Shown in pieces: positions 1-15,200 of a DNA stretch of 64,000 nt. Both the position numbers and the translations under genes were made by a program. Under the pieces are notes generated by a model. That model ran no database searches. It saw only the letters and a program-made list of their open reading frames with translations, and had not been told where the DNA came from. This stretch comes from Oxyruncus cristatus (Eukaryota; Chordata; Aves; Passeriformes; Cotingidae): the NCBI GenBank assembly GCA_013399855.1, contig VXAY01002056.1:2347009-2411008 (forward strand). Reading direction: 5' to 3'. Each line of letters begins with the position of its first letter. Within the stretch, counting starts at the first letter, position 1.

Positions 1-3000
1 GTAAGGTTCTGATACTTTCTGACCCCCACACACCAACCACCTTAAATCAGTCCATCCAAATTCACAGTGACCTTTCTACCACAAGTGGGACCAACTGAGA
101 GTCGATCCAAAAGTCAGGCACTTACTCCACTGGCATCCATATCCACCCAGTCAAAAAACACACTTGCCAGTTCCTGCCCCTTTCCTTAGGAACTTGCAGG
201 ATAACTTTTCATTTGCCAGCAGCTAATGAGAAGCAGTATTCAAGGGGGTGTGAGGTTTCTTAGTGAATTCTATAAAAACTGTACTATGATCCCAATCTTT
301 GTCTGCTTAAAAAGTCTGTCATAAGATAAGGAATTTTCAGCGTAGCCAAAGTGTAAATCAGTATTAGAAAGGGACTAAAAGGAAACTACCAGCCAATAAA
401 AACAACCCTGAAGTCTACCTTTTGCATTCACAGGTAAAAGCAGTCGTGTTCTTGAGTATGATTGCAGGAATAGCAAGTAATTTCCATGGTCAGAGTAGTG
501 GTAAAAAAGCTATAAATAACTAGGAACATATTAAAGTTAAAACTGAATAACAGGCATCACATCATGTCCTTTCCTGGCCTCAGAGAACGAAACTTCAAAC
601 AATTAAAGTTTAGAAAGCATCGATATCCCACAGAGCAATGCATTGTAGAACTTTGTAAGTCTGAATATTAAACCAGCCACGTTCTCTTCAGGTGTTACAA
701 CCTTGCTTTTTATTACAACCAAACACACGAGGTAAAATGCTGTACCAGCATGGTTGGGTGGGTTTTAACATGCCACAGGTTAATTGAGGTGTATGTTCAT
801 ATTTATATGTATAATATAGAAATTCATGGTAACATGAGTTCGTGTAACAAACCAGCAGGAGAGCCCAATGACTCTTTGAATCAAAATATATTATCCTACG
901 ACCAAGAATTTTGACCCTACAGAAAAGATATATCAAATATTTATTGTGGAAGACAAGTGATATAATTTGGCATTCATACTATGGAGGGCTGAGGTATAAC
1001 TGTACTCCAGTATAACATATACAAACCTAGTGATAATTTAAAATTAGACCGCATTGTCTGGAAAATACTATGTCATTTCCATGGAAAAAAAAATGACAGT
1101 GTAAGTTGGCTCGGTCATAAAACTGATGGCTACCACTCAGACCTAAACAATTGGTTCTCTTTAGAGTTAAAAACATTCCAAATTTGAGTAATTGTATTAA
1201 ATATTGTTATAACGAAAGGTCACCAAGCATTCCAGAAAGCAGTTTCAAGAAGACATATAACAAATCCAACCCTATAGCCGAGACTTTTGAGACATTCCAA
1301 AAGTTTAAACTCCACTACATATTAACTATTTCTTGTTTGTACTGTTTCTTTACAAAATATCAGGAGATAATATGAGTGAGAGAGGATAAGTGAGAGCAGA
1401 AGACAAAGGATTAACAAAAATACTGCTTTAATGTTTAAGATTACAATAACAAATCTTATGTGACAGAGCACATATTTTCAAATGCACTTGTACTGCATTT
1501 TGGGGGCTCTTCAGAACAGTGAAAGCTGAGCTGTTTGTTTCCTTTTTTTTGTCAGAGTCAGATAGTTAAAACTCGAGATAGCTTTGAGTCAAGGTTGCTT
1601 CAGATAATTAATGGAAAGCAAAAGGGGGGATTAAGGCTGAAGACAATGGGAAGGAATAAAAAGTGTGAAAAATCCTCACTTTTATTATCTTCCAGTCCTG
1701 ATGTTGGAAAAAAACCACCTTAATTGGGTTAACGTAGTTGATGATACTGTCGTTTCTGAAAACTTACTGCATTTCAGAAAACATTATTTTGTAATATTTC
1801 ATGTTAACCTGTCAAACTAAAATCAAATACAGCACCCTGGGACATAAGTTAAGAATTATTGCTTGCAAAGACTGGTTAAGCTTCACAATAAGAAAATAAA
1901 AGGGGCTTTTAATACGACAAATCTTCTGTCCCTCCACTCCGAGTTATAAAATGAAAACAAAGCAGAAGGAAAACCAAAAGGAAAGAAAAACAAGGCAAAT
2001 ATTCTGATAATAAACAAGCACTTGCCTAAAAACGTGACCAAAAACTGGCATCAGTGATACCAATTTACTAAGACCGCCCGATTTTGTGACAAATGTGACT
2101 GCTGTGTTTGTGAGCAGACCTGCGACCTTTCTAACCTGTTTAAGGTAGATCTGCACAGAATAGCAAGTTTTCCATACATCCATGGAACACCTGAACTCTA
2201 AGACCTTAAATTGGACCCAGATCACACCACTGTTTGAGCAATCTTATTTTGTCACAAGCACTACAGTATATATTTTTTTATGTTTAACGATGCCACTATT
2301 ACTTTGCTCTGTTTTTCATTCTGTAATTCATGTTACAGAAAACATTCTCAGTTACTAATGTTTTATGTTACAGTTAATTATTTAAGGTTACAGTGGTATA
2401 AAAATCTATCACTAAAGTACAAAAAGGGTGCTTAAGATCATCTCCTGACATTGACAGTGTGCTCATTTATTAACAAGCCTTCTTTAAAAGAAGGTATGAG
2501 ATGTCATGTGTTCTTTTATTGGTGACACAAGTGTTTAACTTCTTCCACAAGATACCTCAGTGGTTCATAGAGACTAAAACAGGCTTTGACAAACCACTGC
2601 ATGCACGAGTACAGAGCAAAAATAGTGGTTGACAGAGAGAGGAAATGAAAACAAGCAAAGCAACGTGAAAGATGTAGATAAATGAAATGAAAGCAGAAAT
2701 GAGACAACAGGCTCTTTTTCACTTCCTAGAAAAATATTTCCTGTTGCCAGCATTTGCAATCATCTTTTTATTGGCATTCATTATAATGGAGGAAAGACCT
2801 GTTCTTTGCCAAATATTACTTTAACTTTGGGAACTGAAATGAAGTAGAAGCCTATTGATTCTTTTACCTAAAGGCACAGTGAAGGTAACAATGCAGCTTT
2901 GAGGGTTCTTTAACATCAAATAGGGGAGAATGTCACCTCTCTTGTTTCCTGAAATCATTCTGAGTTAGTAGCCTGCTTCTAACAGTAATAGAACAGCACT

Positions 3001-5900
3001 GAGCTACTGGAGGTAATTCCAGAACAAAAATACTTCAGGCAGACAGGTTTCCTTTACTTTTAGCCTAAATTCTAGTTTACTTGTTTTACAGACTGAAAGA
3101 AGAAGTTTAGGTATCTGTATAACTGTGAAATATGCCCTGCACTATCAATGCTCTGGGTCATTTGGCTTAGACATGCACAACATTTCCCTTTAATACCGAT
3201 CCAAGTACATGTTGTTCTGGAAAGAGTTCAATAGCAGCATTTTCATCTAGAGCCAGAATGCACTAGTTTTCCATTTCTATTGTCTCCTGCACTTTATCTT
3301 AAGTGGGGAAATGTATATTAGTGCAGCACATTTAACTTAATTTTATTTAGTTTTACAGGTGCACTAATGCATTTGGATAATCTTTAAAGAAAACAGCTGT
3401 AGGAAATGTAATTATCTTCAGTATTATTTCTCCAGATAATTTGTAGAACAAAGCTTAGGTCAAGATAGAAGTTGATCAAGATGGAAGTTTTAATCTTTAT
3501 TAGCGATCTTAATGGGATCTTAGATCCACAGTCTTCAGTTTTATATCCCAAACAAAGGCTGTATCTCATAGCTCACTCATATCTAAATGACACTCCCAGA
3601 CAATCTACTGTTCATCTACTAAGTATGAAACCAAAAATTAAACAGCACCAATCCCAGCAATGTTTGGCTACCAAGCTGTGCTCAATACAAAAGTGAAGCA
3701 CAATCCTGTTCCAGTCAATTAGAATGGAGACACACTGAACTGAGGATTGCCTTCCTTGGAAGAAGTGAGTCACCATAAAACCCAACAGGCAACATTCAGT
3801 AAGAACCAATATAAGCACAATTAAAACCCCAGCTACTTGCTAACAGCAGGTATCTACGGGATCCTGTGAAACAGAGAACTCCAAGTCATGGGTCCATATT
3901 TGGTACTGGAGTTATTTACTTTCAGATGGAAAAGGAGAGACAGCTCTTAAGCAGAGAAACAGTGTCTGCCTTCAAAAACAATACGATTTGCAAACAGTGA
4001 TTTACAAAGCCTTGCATTTCTCTTCCAAATAAGATTTTTTAAAAACAGTTAAGGTAATAGTAGACCAGCCTGACTCTTCTGCAAATAAACACAATGCTAC
4101 AACGTTTACTGTGACTGTCTATCTATGAAAGATCTTTCTCCTTCAAGGCCTTTTAAACTAAAGCAGTGGAAGGAATCAACATAAAACCTTTCCACGCACA
4201 AGCTCAGTGTAACTGTAAGAGGCAAATGTTCACGCTCATGCAAAAAGCAAGTCAACTCCTCTCATGGTTTGGGAAATATGTCCTTTGAATCCCCAAGTTC
4301 CAAAATGTAAAACTCACTTCCATAAAACAAACATGTCTTTATACAAGCAACTATTTTGTGTGGCTCCAGCATAAAGTCCAAGTCTGAAGTTTACCGTGAA
4401 AACCATTTCATAACATCTTATTTACCCTTTCTAACATAAAATTCCACAGAATAATCTGCCTGGAAAGCACAGCATCCCTACAGCATCCACACTGACTGAG
4501 ATCAGAGTTAGGCACAGCAGCTTAAGTAAGCAGAAAATCACTATCTCTACATGAGAAATACTGAATATTTTGGAGGTTTTCTACACAGGAAATTAATAGG
4601 TTCCTAAATAAGATATTCATAGCTCAACACAAACCATCCACTCCTTTTTGTGAGGGACAGAACAACACAGTGCCAAATAGAGATCTCTGAATTATCTGCT
4701 GATGTACTGATCCATATTTAGAAGCAGTAAAGTTGAGTTAGTGGAATGACCTGTACAGGCTGTTTAGCCCATTCTCAGTGCTGTGCACAGATACCCCTCA
4801 TCAGAGCATCTGAAGTTGCAATGTCCCTCATCTGGTATGATTTTTAAAGCTTCAAAAGCTTCTTTATACCTCCCATCCCTGAAAAGTCTTTCTAAGTAAG
4901 TTGGTTTTCAGTAAGCATTGTTTTAGACCATGTTCCTTTAAATTATTAAGCATTTTATATATGCTGAACATCCACAGACAGATGAATTCTTAACAAACCT
5001 TTAGAAATCTACCTAAACACTGGGACCTCTGATTACTAAAGCCTTTTATTCATAGCAAAACTACTAGTTTTTCTTTGGTTGGTTTGGCAAACTTAATGAC
5101 AACCTTTGGCACCACATAATGCTCCAACTGCTTTGTACGTATGATCCTGGGGCACTGTGTCCAACAGACTTTGTTATTCTGCTCCATTCCTAACTGGAAG
5201 GGACTCAACTGACTAAAAGCACTTCCCCACCCACAGGGTTTACAGAATATGTTCAAATAAATTTAGGTTCTACAACACCTGCTGCATTCCAAGAGTTTTA
5301 CAGCGTTTAACTAACTGTATAGCTGCTAACTATGTGCAGCAGATCAGTTCTTTTATCTGCTTATAGCCCAAATGACATCACTATCTATTCCAGCCAACAT
5401 TCTATTAAAACGTAGCAATAAGAAAAATACAGCTTCATGAATGCTTATAAAATTACAATGTTCCAGCATGTAAAAGAAAATTAAAAGTATGCAGAAACAT
5501 CTTTTCTTCCTTTTCTGGTAAAAAGTACTAAAAGGCTATAAAAAGGCTTCATGCACTTTAAATCACTCTATTTTAATTTATATTATAAACACAAGTTCTT
5601 CCTATTGCTCTGAACAAACCTACTTTAATACAGCAAGAGAGCAGGGCTCTAATTTACAAGAGAAGGCATCACTTTCATACTGCAAAACAGCTTTCTCCTA
5701 CGTTTCCGAGACAGGCTGTATTTTCTGTGTTTTATTATTAATTCCCCAAAGATATCTGGGGGCCATCAACCTCCTGCAAACCATTGAAATGGGTCCTCCA
5801 TTCCAAAAGAAACAGGAAAAGCAGTAGGAGACAGTACTAGTGATATTCTGCCCATGATAAAGCTGTTATTTTCATTCCTCCTATAGAATAACCAGACAGT
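1..5900. other. AT-rich stretch with no recognisable gene
   Basis: I see no CpG island, no run of splice-bounded coding exons and no recognisable protein in either strand. Open frames are short (60-95 codons), use varied starts and read as random peptides. In human, as I recall, GATM lies on the minus strand upstream of SPATA5L1/AFG2B, with its main start more than 20 kb away. The bird equivalent may therefore lie just beyond the left edge. Short unmasked repeats or enhancers could be present but are not visible by eye. Confidence 0.5.
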
Positions 5901-5972
5901 CTAAAGCTGTCAGGGAGTTGGAGTGAAAACATAACAGTTGATGCGAAAATGAAAAATAAGTGTTGATGTCTC

Positions 5973-6182
5973 ATGAGCAAAGAATTTGGATCAAAGAGAA
6001 CCCAAAAGTATCAGCAAAGTTGTCTGTATATCATCAAGATTCCTATGAGCAAATCCCCAGCTGGAGATCTGCCCCCTACACTTCATCCTGTGTACCACGC
6101 GGATTTGGACAACGATTCTGTCTCTCCCAAAACCACTGTCTTCGCTACAGTCAGAGAGGGGGAAAAAAAGGCAATAAAGTAA
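5973..6182 (+). other. Coding-like island, unidentified (possible exon or retropseudogene fragment)
   Basis: This is a 69-codon open frame ending in TAA. Its second half (about 6030-6180) has balanced third positions and several CpG dinucleotides in an otherwise AT-rich, CpG-poor setting. The peptide is Ser/Pro/Asp-rich, including SPAGDLPPTLHPVY and SVSPKTTVFATV, resembling a cytoplasmic tail or linker. I do not recognise the family. There is no convincing acceptor upstream and only a weak GTAACC donor near the end. It may be chance, a conserved noncoding element or part of an old processed copy. Confidence 0.2.
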
Positions 6183-6229
6183 CCTACGCAAACCCAACCA
6201 GACTTGTGTCAAATTAATGCCTTTCTATA

Positions 6230-9200
6230 CAAGTGCCAGACAAAACAGCACTGGTGCTATCAGGCATCCCAGTCCTACTCCTATAAGAGCAAGGAATTTA
6301 ATGGGGTTTTTTGCAGAATGGGAATACTTAAAGGCAGCTGAACAACTGGGACCTTTTAGTATGAAATAGGACAAGTCAGAAAAGTATCTTGGCATCTGGT
6401 ATTACTACAAGAGAACCTATTCCGGGCACACAAAGTCCCAAAGAGTCCAGCACTCAGGAGGTCTGCAAACAGTCATTTTTGAGACATGAAAAAATTTAGA
6501 GGAATTACAAAATAGCAGTGGAATAAAATACTTCAGTTTTAAATGCAATTTAAAGTTTCTCCAGTTCAGTAACCAATTCCAGACCAAATCCTCTCACCTT
6601 TCCTCATTTCTCTTTGATGTCAGATGCCCTTTAACAGGCATTGTACAAAGTTTCTGGCTTTGAGGCATATCAAGAGGACAGTACTTCAGCTTTCCTTTTA
6701 GCATACTTTTATAGTCAGAAAATTGAGATACGTATTTGGAATATTTGTGTTTTAAGACAAAATAACTCAAAAATTTACTCACAGGGTATCAGAAGAGCTA
6801 TGGGAGATGATTGCAGAAATATACTCAAAATTGTCAATATTACCTTTTGGAGAAAAGCTTTTAATCCATATACACAGTGATGAAGGTTGGTAATTTTCAG
6901 TAATGCTGTGGTTAGAAAAAGCCTAGCTTTAACAAGAGCAAAAAAAAAAGTTTAATGCTAAGAAATGCATTCAGAAATTGCAACATAATCAAATCCTTTT
7001 ATATTTTAGGGTTCTTAAACAGTTGAAAGCCATGAACAACAACAAAAAATAAAAATATTTAAATACCTGTAAGTTTTTAATAGTTTAATTAAGTTTAATA
7101 GTTTTGGGTTTTTTTTGGAAAAAAATGCAAATGTTTGAGGAAACCAATATGAATAACCCTTCATTCAACATATGCCCTCAGTATGAAGACTGTTAGCAGA
7201 TCCAAATGAAGCTCTGCTCAGTTGAGTGAATTCTTTCCCCATGTTGAGCATGTTAGGGTGAAGTGAACCGAGTATCACCTGAGGTCACTCTCCAAAGCAA
7301 GTTTTGGAAACAAAAAGATCTGAGGAAGATTCTGAAAGACTCTCAAAGAGACCGTGTACAAGATTTGTAGGATTCCTGTAACTAATAAGTTTAATTTTTA
7401 TCTCTAAGTGGTTGTATGCATGGACTGCGTCAAGATTATTTTAGGTGGTGTCGAGTCCTCCAGGTGAATGAACTGCTGAACCACTTTTCCAGAACCAAAA
7501 CCGTTTTGTGCATCTCTGACGTTACGATGCCTTATAAAAATTTGCATGACCTCCAGCAAGCTCTTCTTCAGATGCAAAGAACACACACCCATTTTCTTTG
7601 GTATTGTCGGTGTTGTAGCTTTATTTACTCCATCGCATTCTGATTACAGAGGATCTCAGTCTGATGACAGATTTTGACTCAATCATTGAGTCAAACAGTA
7701 TTGTATGTGCACGGTCCTGCAGCAGAAGGACTATCTCACAGGAATTCCAAATGTTTCACATGAAATCAAACGACCAAATGAACTGAGCAAAGTATCTTAC
7801 CTTGCCAAGGAAAGCACTTTGTTCTGGCAATGTTTGGAGGCTACTGTAAAACTAAAACTTCTAAGACACCTTGGTTTAAAACTAAAGATGACCTGAAAAC
7901 AGCAATACTGAAGATCAGAAGTAAAATCCAGTCCCTTTCTATGACGGAAAAAAATCATCATTGTGAACTTTAATTGTGCAAATTGAACTATTTCTGTGAT
8001 AGTTACCTTTTTGGTATTACATAAAAAGTCTTTTGAGAGGCTAGAGAACCAGCAATGTAAAATATCAGCAATTCTGCTCTGGTTCTACCTTTCTGAATCG
8101 CAGAGCCACCTTCACCAGGAAGGCACTGAAACACATTGCCACAGATAAACTGGTTCGAATCCTGTGAAAGTATAACAGAGGGCCAGGACAACAGAGAAAG
8201 GGTTCCTATAAGAAGCTCATTGTAACAGCATCAGTTCAGCTTTCAAACAGATAGATATGGTATCCTATCCCAGTTCATTCCTGAGGAGAAAGACTGACCA
8301 GAAAGAGAGCCACAGTCTCAGATTATCACACATCTGCCATAATCCTGAGATACCAAACTGATGAGAGGTGTTAAAATTAATAAAAGAGTACTATTATCTT
8401 TGTGCACTGAAAGAAAGAGAGTTAATAAGGAAAAATTCTGTCTTGACTGGGCAGATGCACTTACACCATAAGTGCATGTAGGCACATGTTCAAAAATACA
8501 ACAGAACTGCTTTTGAAGATTGAGAACTTCCCACATCATTTACTATAAAAGGACAGTGGATCTAAGATCAGTATTATTCAATTTTCAAACTAATAAGAGA
8601 ATCTGTTTCTAATGAAAAAGTGAATGTGTTGCCATTTCTGTCAAATCTGTTGGAAGAGATGCTTGAAGAACACTCAAAAAGAAAAGTACAAGAATAGAAA
8701 CTGTCTATAATATTCTTCCCAGTAAGGATCCTATTTATTCAAGTTTCACTTGTATGATACAAAGGATATAATTGTAATTATGACAGCATACAAAATTCAA
8801 AAGTCATTTGACTGCTTTTCATTACTGCTCTGTGTGTGACTTGCATGTGTCAATAATAACAGCAGCATGATTTTAATATGGTGTGCTAGGCAATGGCATT
8901 TTAAGAAAAGATTTGAAAAAGAAATGCCAGCATCTGTTTATAAGCACAAATTTTGCAAATAAAGTAGAGTTGAAGTCAGGAATTTTCATCTCACTTATCT
9001 GGTTATGACTAACTGCATTGATGGATGCTTAGTCTACTGCATGTGGTGCAGAAGTGGTGAAAGATTAAGGGCAAGACTTCAGAGAAGACAGAAAAAAAAG
9101 TGCTGAGCATCAAGCAGTCCATCTGCTTTGGCCATACAACAGTTACTATCAAGTGACTAAGAGGTCAAATTTTAGTGTGCTTCAGAGACTGGGCCATCTT

Positions 9201-12200
9201 AAAAGCAGTTTCAAATTCTCCTCACTGAGACACCCTTCCGGCTTCTATGACTTCTCTGTGGATCCATTGTCTCACATCAATCACAGCCAGACAAAAGCAG
9301 GAATTTTGGTTCATGTTTAAACTCAGGCTTCTTAAATATCATTAGGATGGCGTGTGTTGTTTTATTTTTAAATCTGACTTACGGAATCAAAATAAATACT
9401 TCAAGGACTATGACTTTAATACTGCATAATTAGGACTGTAATCCTGTGAGTTTTAATCTCCTCTAATTGAAAATGTATATATATAACACAAATACGATTC
9501 CATATTATACATGTAAACCAGTAAGAATCAAGGACTGGCGACATGACCTCTTTTAAGAAGTTTGCTGTGCAGCTTTTACAAGCTTCCCCACTTTGAAGCA
9601 CACTGAAATACCCAAGTTTAGCTAAAAATAAGTTTCCCAGAAACACATATAAAATGATAGATGACAACCATTACATAAGCAGCAAGATAAGAATTTACAT
9701 CCACCAAAACACCGTCTCATTTCTTTTTTACCACTACATTACACTTGCTAAAGTGGGCATTGTATCCCAAGTGTGACACACATCTGTGTTTGTGACTTAT
9801 TTTTGCAGGAATTCATTAACTGCTTTATAAATTTATACTAAAGGAGCATTAAATGTGGAAAGCCAAGCACTAAGAGCTACATTGTTTTATACATTGAACA
9901 AAATCTGGATGGTTTTAATCTTTTAGAAGAGAATAAGGTAGGGTAACACATAGAGCAAAATTCAGTGGCTCCACAGGACCAAATCAGTACACAATGGTTT
10001 TGAGAGATGCATTAACCACTCCATCCAAGAGCAGAGCTGTCATACAGAAACAACTGACTAAACTAAGAGATCTCAGACTTTAATTACATAAAGCTAGTTT
10101 TCAGCATGATTGGTTTTTTTAACTTTTTCAAAATTATAACTGAGAAAACAACGCTTGACTTTGCAAATGTCAAATAAAATTCATAAAATTCAAATAAATG
10201 TTATTGGACCATGGAAAAGTGAACTCATGGTTAAAAATCGGGTGATTAACTGCAGTATTGTCACCAACAAACACTTCAGATTGTCAGCTGTTCACTTGCT
10301 TATAATTTATGGCAAAACTGCAACACTGAACATGAAGTTAAGTGACCACCAGCATCAGAAAAAGTTTAAGGAGTATATGGCAGAAATTGCCTTTCCACAA
10401 AAACCCATGCTTTGAGACGAAAAGAGTTCATTCTGAATGTAAACCTAATGACACGAAATATTCTATAAAATCACTCAGCATTTTCCAGATCATCAAAAAG
10501 TATTTCATTTGCAGTAACATGCAACAACCGTAAGCTAATGGTCAAAGGATGTACATCTGCCACTGGTCTCAGAAGTGCTGCTGGAGCTTACACCAACTCA
10601 ACTTACACCCAGTCAGGGTTCATAAATTACTTGCAGTCCTTCACCTAGTATCCAACTAAAAAATGTTAATTACCTGTATAAATCAGTTGTCTATATTTTG
10701 TTCAGTGTTTATAATAGTCTCAATCATTACCCCAATTTAGAAAGTGTTTGGAATACAAGTTTGCTAAGAAAAGCATACCAAATATCACATATTTTCCAAA
10801 CTAGTCTACCACTATTATTTAAAAAACTGTTGGCATTTCTCAGAGGCAGTTTTCCACTCATCATTCAGCCCAGTTCCAGGTTAAAGGGCTAAATCCTGTC
10901 ATTATTCAGGATATAAGTCTATTATCTGAATAAATATACTGTTCCATCTAAGTTTAAAAAACTTTGTCCGGCATTCTCGAGTTTGAACTCCTTGGCTACA
11001 ATAAGCTTTTCCCATTTCTAAGACACATATTGTCAATACTTATTTTATTTAAAAATAATTCTCAGTCCCATGTCCAATAACCATTACATTACATTTTATT
11101 ACTTTCTTTGAAGCATGTACGCATAAAATCACTTATTTTTGAGAAACCACTTGCTAAAACAAGTTTTTGCCTCAAACTCTGTCCACATTACTGTTGTACA
11201 TTAACAAAGTGGAAAGCAACCCAGCTTTTCAAATCCGTTGTCTTGCTTTAAATAAATCATACCAAGAAAATGGCTTCCTCTCATTTATTGGGGGTTTTTT
11301 CCCCAATTAAATGTCTCCCTTCAAAATCAATGGCTCAAATTCCCCACAGACACAAAGGGGAAAACTTGATTTGGACATGACTCTTAGAACAGCGTTGGCT
11401 TACAGTTACCAGAATGGTAACCCTTCACTAGTGACTGGAAACTTGACAGCAGCAGTGAGGGGATCAGCAATGCTGCTGCAGGATTTCTTTCAGAGCCCAG
11501 CCTTGTGTCTGTCAGCTCAGAAGAGTGTGCTTTCTGTGATGTGATGTTTGCAACTTGCAGCTACTTTTCAGCACTGTCATGGCATCTCCACAGATATTGG
11601 AGACACAACCAACCCCAGCATATCAGTGTGTATGTTTTTCCTGCCTCCTGCATGAGAAACAATGCTGCTGCTTCCACCTACCCATGGACCCCATCATGTA
11701 CATGGAAAGGTCCCAAGGAAAGCCTGTATAATAAATTTAATTCAATATTTCAGTCTTGCACTGAAATCATGCTACATACATTAAGCTCTATGATGGTGAG
11801 CTACACAAAGAGATAAACACACCAGTAACTCCGCAGCACTGACATCACAGCTGCAAGGAGCTTATGTGAGTTTCCTGTCAAGTAAGTTGAATTAGCAAAT
11901 TCTAAGCCAATAAATTCCTATTTAGTAAGCACTGTTTGCATAGAGCTCTGTTTATGTAGCAATGGGAGCTGAACTATAATGAACAATAAGCTTTTAAAAA
12001 GAAGTTGTGGCTTTGGAGACTAGATGGTTTCTCATGCAATTCATGTGCATCTACACTGCCTGTATGTAGGAGCACAAAGAATGGTTTCTGAGTTTCATTT
12101 CATGCACTCTACTGGGCTCTCTCCTGCCACAGCAAACCTGCTACTGTTACGTATTTTGCCTAAGATTAAAATTAATTTGAGTTCAATCACACCATATCTT

Positions 12201-15200
12201 TGAGATCCCAACTGCTTGCATTGCTGCCAAGAGCAATTACTTTCTCTCACCATGGGCACAAGTAGATTTGCCGGCTCTGAAGAGAAATCACAAATGCTCC
12301 ATAAAAAGGGAATAATGAAGAGAAGACTTTTTTCTTCCCCCTAATATCTTAAGTGTTTGATTTTTCTTACATCTTGCTGGGGTTTGTTATGCATTTTATT
12401 GGTTTTCAGAGGCATTCAAGGGAAAACTCAATCTCAGTTGTTACAAATATCTCAAGCATTTTTAAAAATTGGAGCAAGTTTGAGTTATCTGTTTATATAA
12501 AACCCAGAAAGTTCTAATATGATTATGTAATGCAGATATAGCCAATTTGTGGTTCTTGAGCCACATGCAACCTTCAAGCAGTTCAAGTGAAGCCAAATCA
12601 CGCGACAAACACAAGGCTGCCCTGAGCTGCTGAACAATCCAAACCTACAGTCCCAAATATACTGCTCATCTCTCTCAGCAGATAGAAAAATATCTCCAAA
12701 GCTCCAATATCCTCAGATAAAAGTATGCACATTCAAATTATTTACATAATGTTACCTCATAACATTCATCACTATCATCCTCTGCAGTATTCTCTCCTTT
12801 AAAGTATTCTTTTTCAAAATTATTCATATCACTTCCATTTCGTCAGGTTTCTTGAGGACAGAGACCACTCTTAAATGCTTGTCCTGTCTCCATCTTGACA
12901 CACTGCCTGACTACTAAACATGGCATTTTTCACCTCTGAAGTTCTCCTAAGAGAAAAATGCAGTTTCGCCTCTACATCACTTGGATTTTCCCCTGCTTCT
13001 CAGATCTTTTTTGCATTAATTAGGCACAAGTACCACCACATACCTGAAAGACTCAGTGTATATTCAGTCATCTGTAAACTACCTTTGAATGCCTGTCTAT
13101 CCCTGAAAATGGAAAATTTCTTTGTTTAAAGCCACTCTGTTAACCTACACAGATAAGAAACACTTCAAAATTCGTTCGTCAAAAATTATCCAAATATATT
13201 TTAGAAAAAAAAATTGAGTCGTATCACCTGTAAAATTGAGAAAATAATAAATAAGCATTTCTTTGAAATATATATCGGTATGGCAGCTAAAATATTTTAA
13301 GTCACAAGATTAGCAATATGGGTATTTTACAATTATTCCTTAACATGTCAACAATACATACGGCTGCAGCAAAGAAACAAACAACTGCCTTTGTAATCAA
13401 TTTTAGTTTTATTTAAAACATTCATATTTGAATGCTCCTTATTATCTACATCTTGTCATCACACCAGGTTTTAGCAGAGGGAAGCATAAACATGCTTGGA
13501 AAAACAGTACTTACACTCCCTACTTCAGATGAAGTCTTTCTTTCCAAACTGTTATAATTGCAAGAAAGGTTTCCTGCTTTTCCCAGCAGATGTCACTGCA
13601 AGGCAGGTGCAGAGAAGGCACAGCTGTTGAAAGAATTTCGAAGTGCAGCACAAGCTCCACAGGTTCCCTTGCCCAGATAAAAAAAGCACTTTATGCATCA
13701 TTTAAACAGAAGTTATCACGTATCATGTTTAACTACTACAACAGCTATAAATTCTAATTTTAAAGAAAGCATGAGATAGCTGAAAATAAAACTTCTATTA
13801 CCTTTTACAATGTACATTTGATTTATCTTATAATTCTACTAAGCATTATCCTCACTACTGTAATTTTATTGTATTTTTTAAAGTGTCCTTTCAGGTCTTC
13901 AAAGGGAATCTGAAGTTGGAAGACTAGATATCCACTCACTTCACCAAACCCGGGGTGTAGTGAAAACTCAGGCATGTGCTCAAGGTAGGTAGTCTCGCAA
14001 TAGTTTTGTGCAATCACCTATTTAACCCCCCCCCTTTCTTATATTCAGTGCCATTCTAATAGGTGGGTATCACACGGTTAATTGATCAGGTCATCAGCTC
14101 CTCTTTAAAAAAAAAAGTACATGAAAATATCTTAATCACTTCAATCCCCCTGTTCTGACTTTTTTCAAGATTATTTTCTGCTTCTGTAAATGCAAAGCCA
14201 ATATTTCCCATGAAAATTAAACCAAAGGAGGACAACACATTTATAGAAATCGAAAAGTAAAATTGTGATTACTAGTGACCTCAAAGCATTCTAGCTTTCA
14301 AATCTCAGACTAGAACAGAGCCTTTACCAAGAGAAATTTAAAATGCATTTTTAAAGTAAAACCCAATTTGATCAGCAGACACTAATTTAATAAATAAACG
14401 CATATAGTAATTTTTACACAGGTTCTCCCACAGTAGGACTCCACAAGCTTGACACAAATATGCTTTGAATAGTTACATTCTGTTCCATGCAGGTACACAT
14501 CTTTCCCAAATTGGCTGTCAGGGTTCCATCCAAATCCCACAGAAGTTAGTAGGGTTTTTCAAATTAATTCTCTGGAACATAACTGATCCCCTACTGCAAG
14601 AAATAAACTGTCTATAGGCAATGGAGCAAACAGAATTCTATGAATTTGGACTTCAACTGTCAACCTCTTGCTGGCAGTGGTAAAAGTACTATAGCTGATG
14701 GTTCAGGTGTACAAGCTGTTACTCAGTCTCTTATTTTCATTAAACTTCTAGGAAACAACTATGGCTTATGCAGCTTTGAGGTTCAGGGAAGTGAATTTAG
14801 AACTTTGAAGGGCTATAGCCTGATCCCTAGATCCTAAGAATAGCATGACATCTAATAGCTTTGAAAAGTAAAGCAAAAAAACCCCCTAAGAATCAAAGCA
14901 TTGTGGGCAAAAGACACACACTGCACGACTTAAGTGTTTCTACTGAGATATTTAATTTCATAATGGATTGGAAAAACAAAACCAGAACCTTTAGTTTTAT
15001 GAAAGCATTTGTTGAAGAACCAGATCTACTTAGAGTGCCCAGAGTAAAAGAATTGATCTTTAGATATATTTAATCAGTAGTCGCATTGAGTCTTGTAGAT
15101 CTGTGGGAGAGAACCATCACATATGTCTCGAGTAATTGCCTAGTCATGATTCACGTGACTTAACATGCCTTAAGGATTCTTTTTGGGCATTTCCACTAAA

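Noticed and set aside
7404..7643. Overlapping frames on both strands with several CpG
   Set aside because: Neither peptide is recognisable and no splice sites fit. It may be a conserved noncoding patch but cannot be supported.
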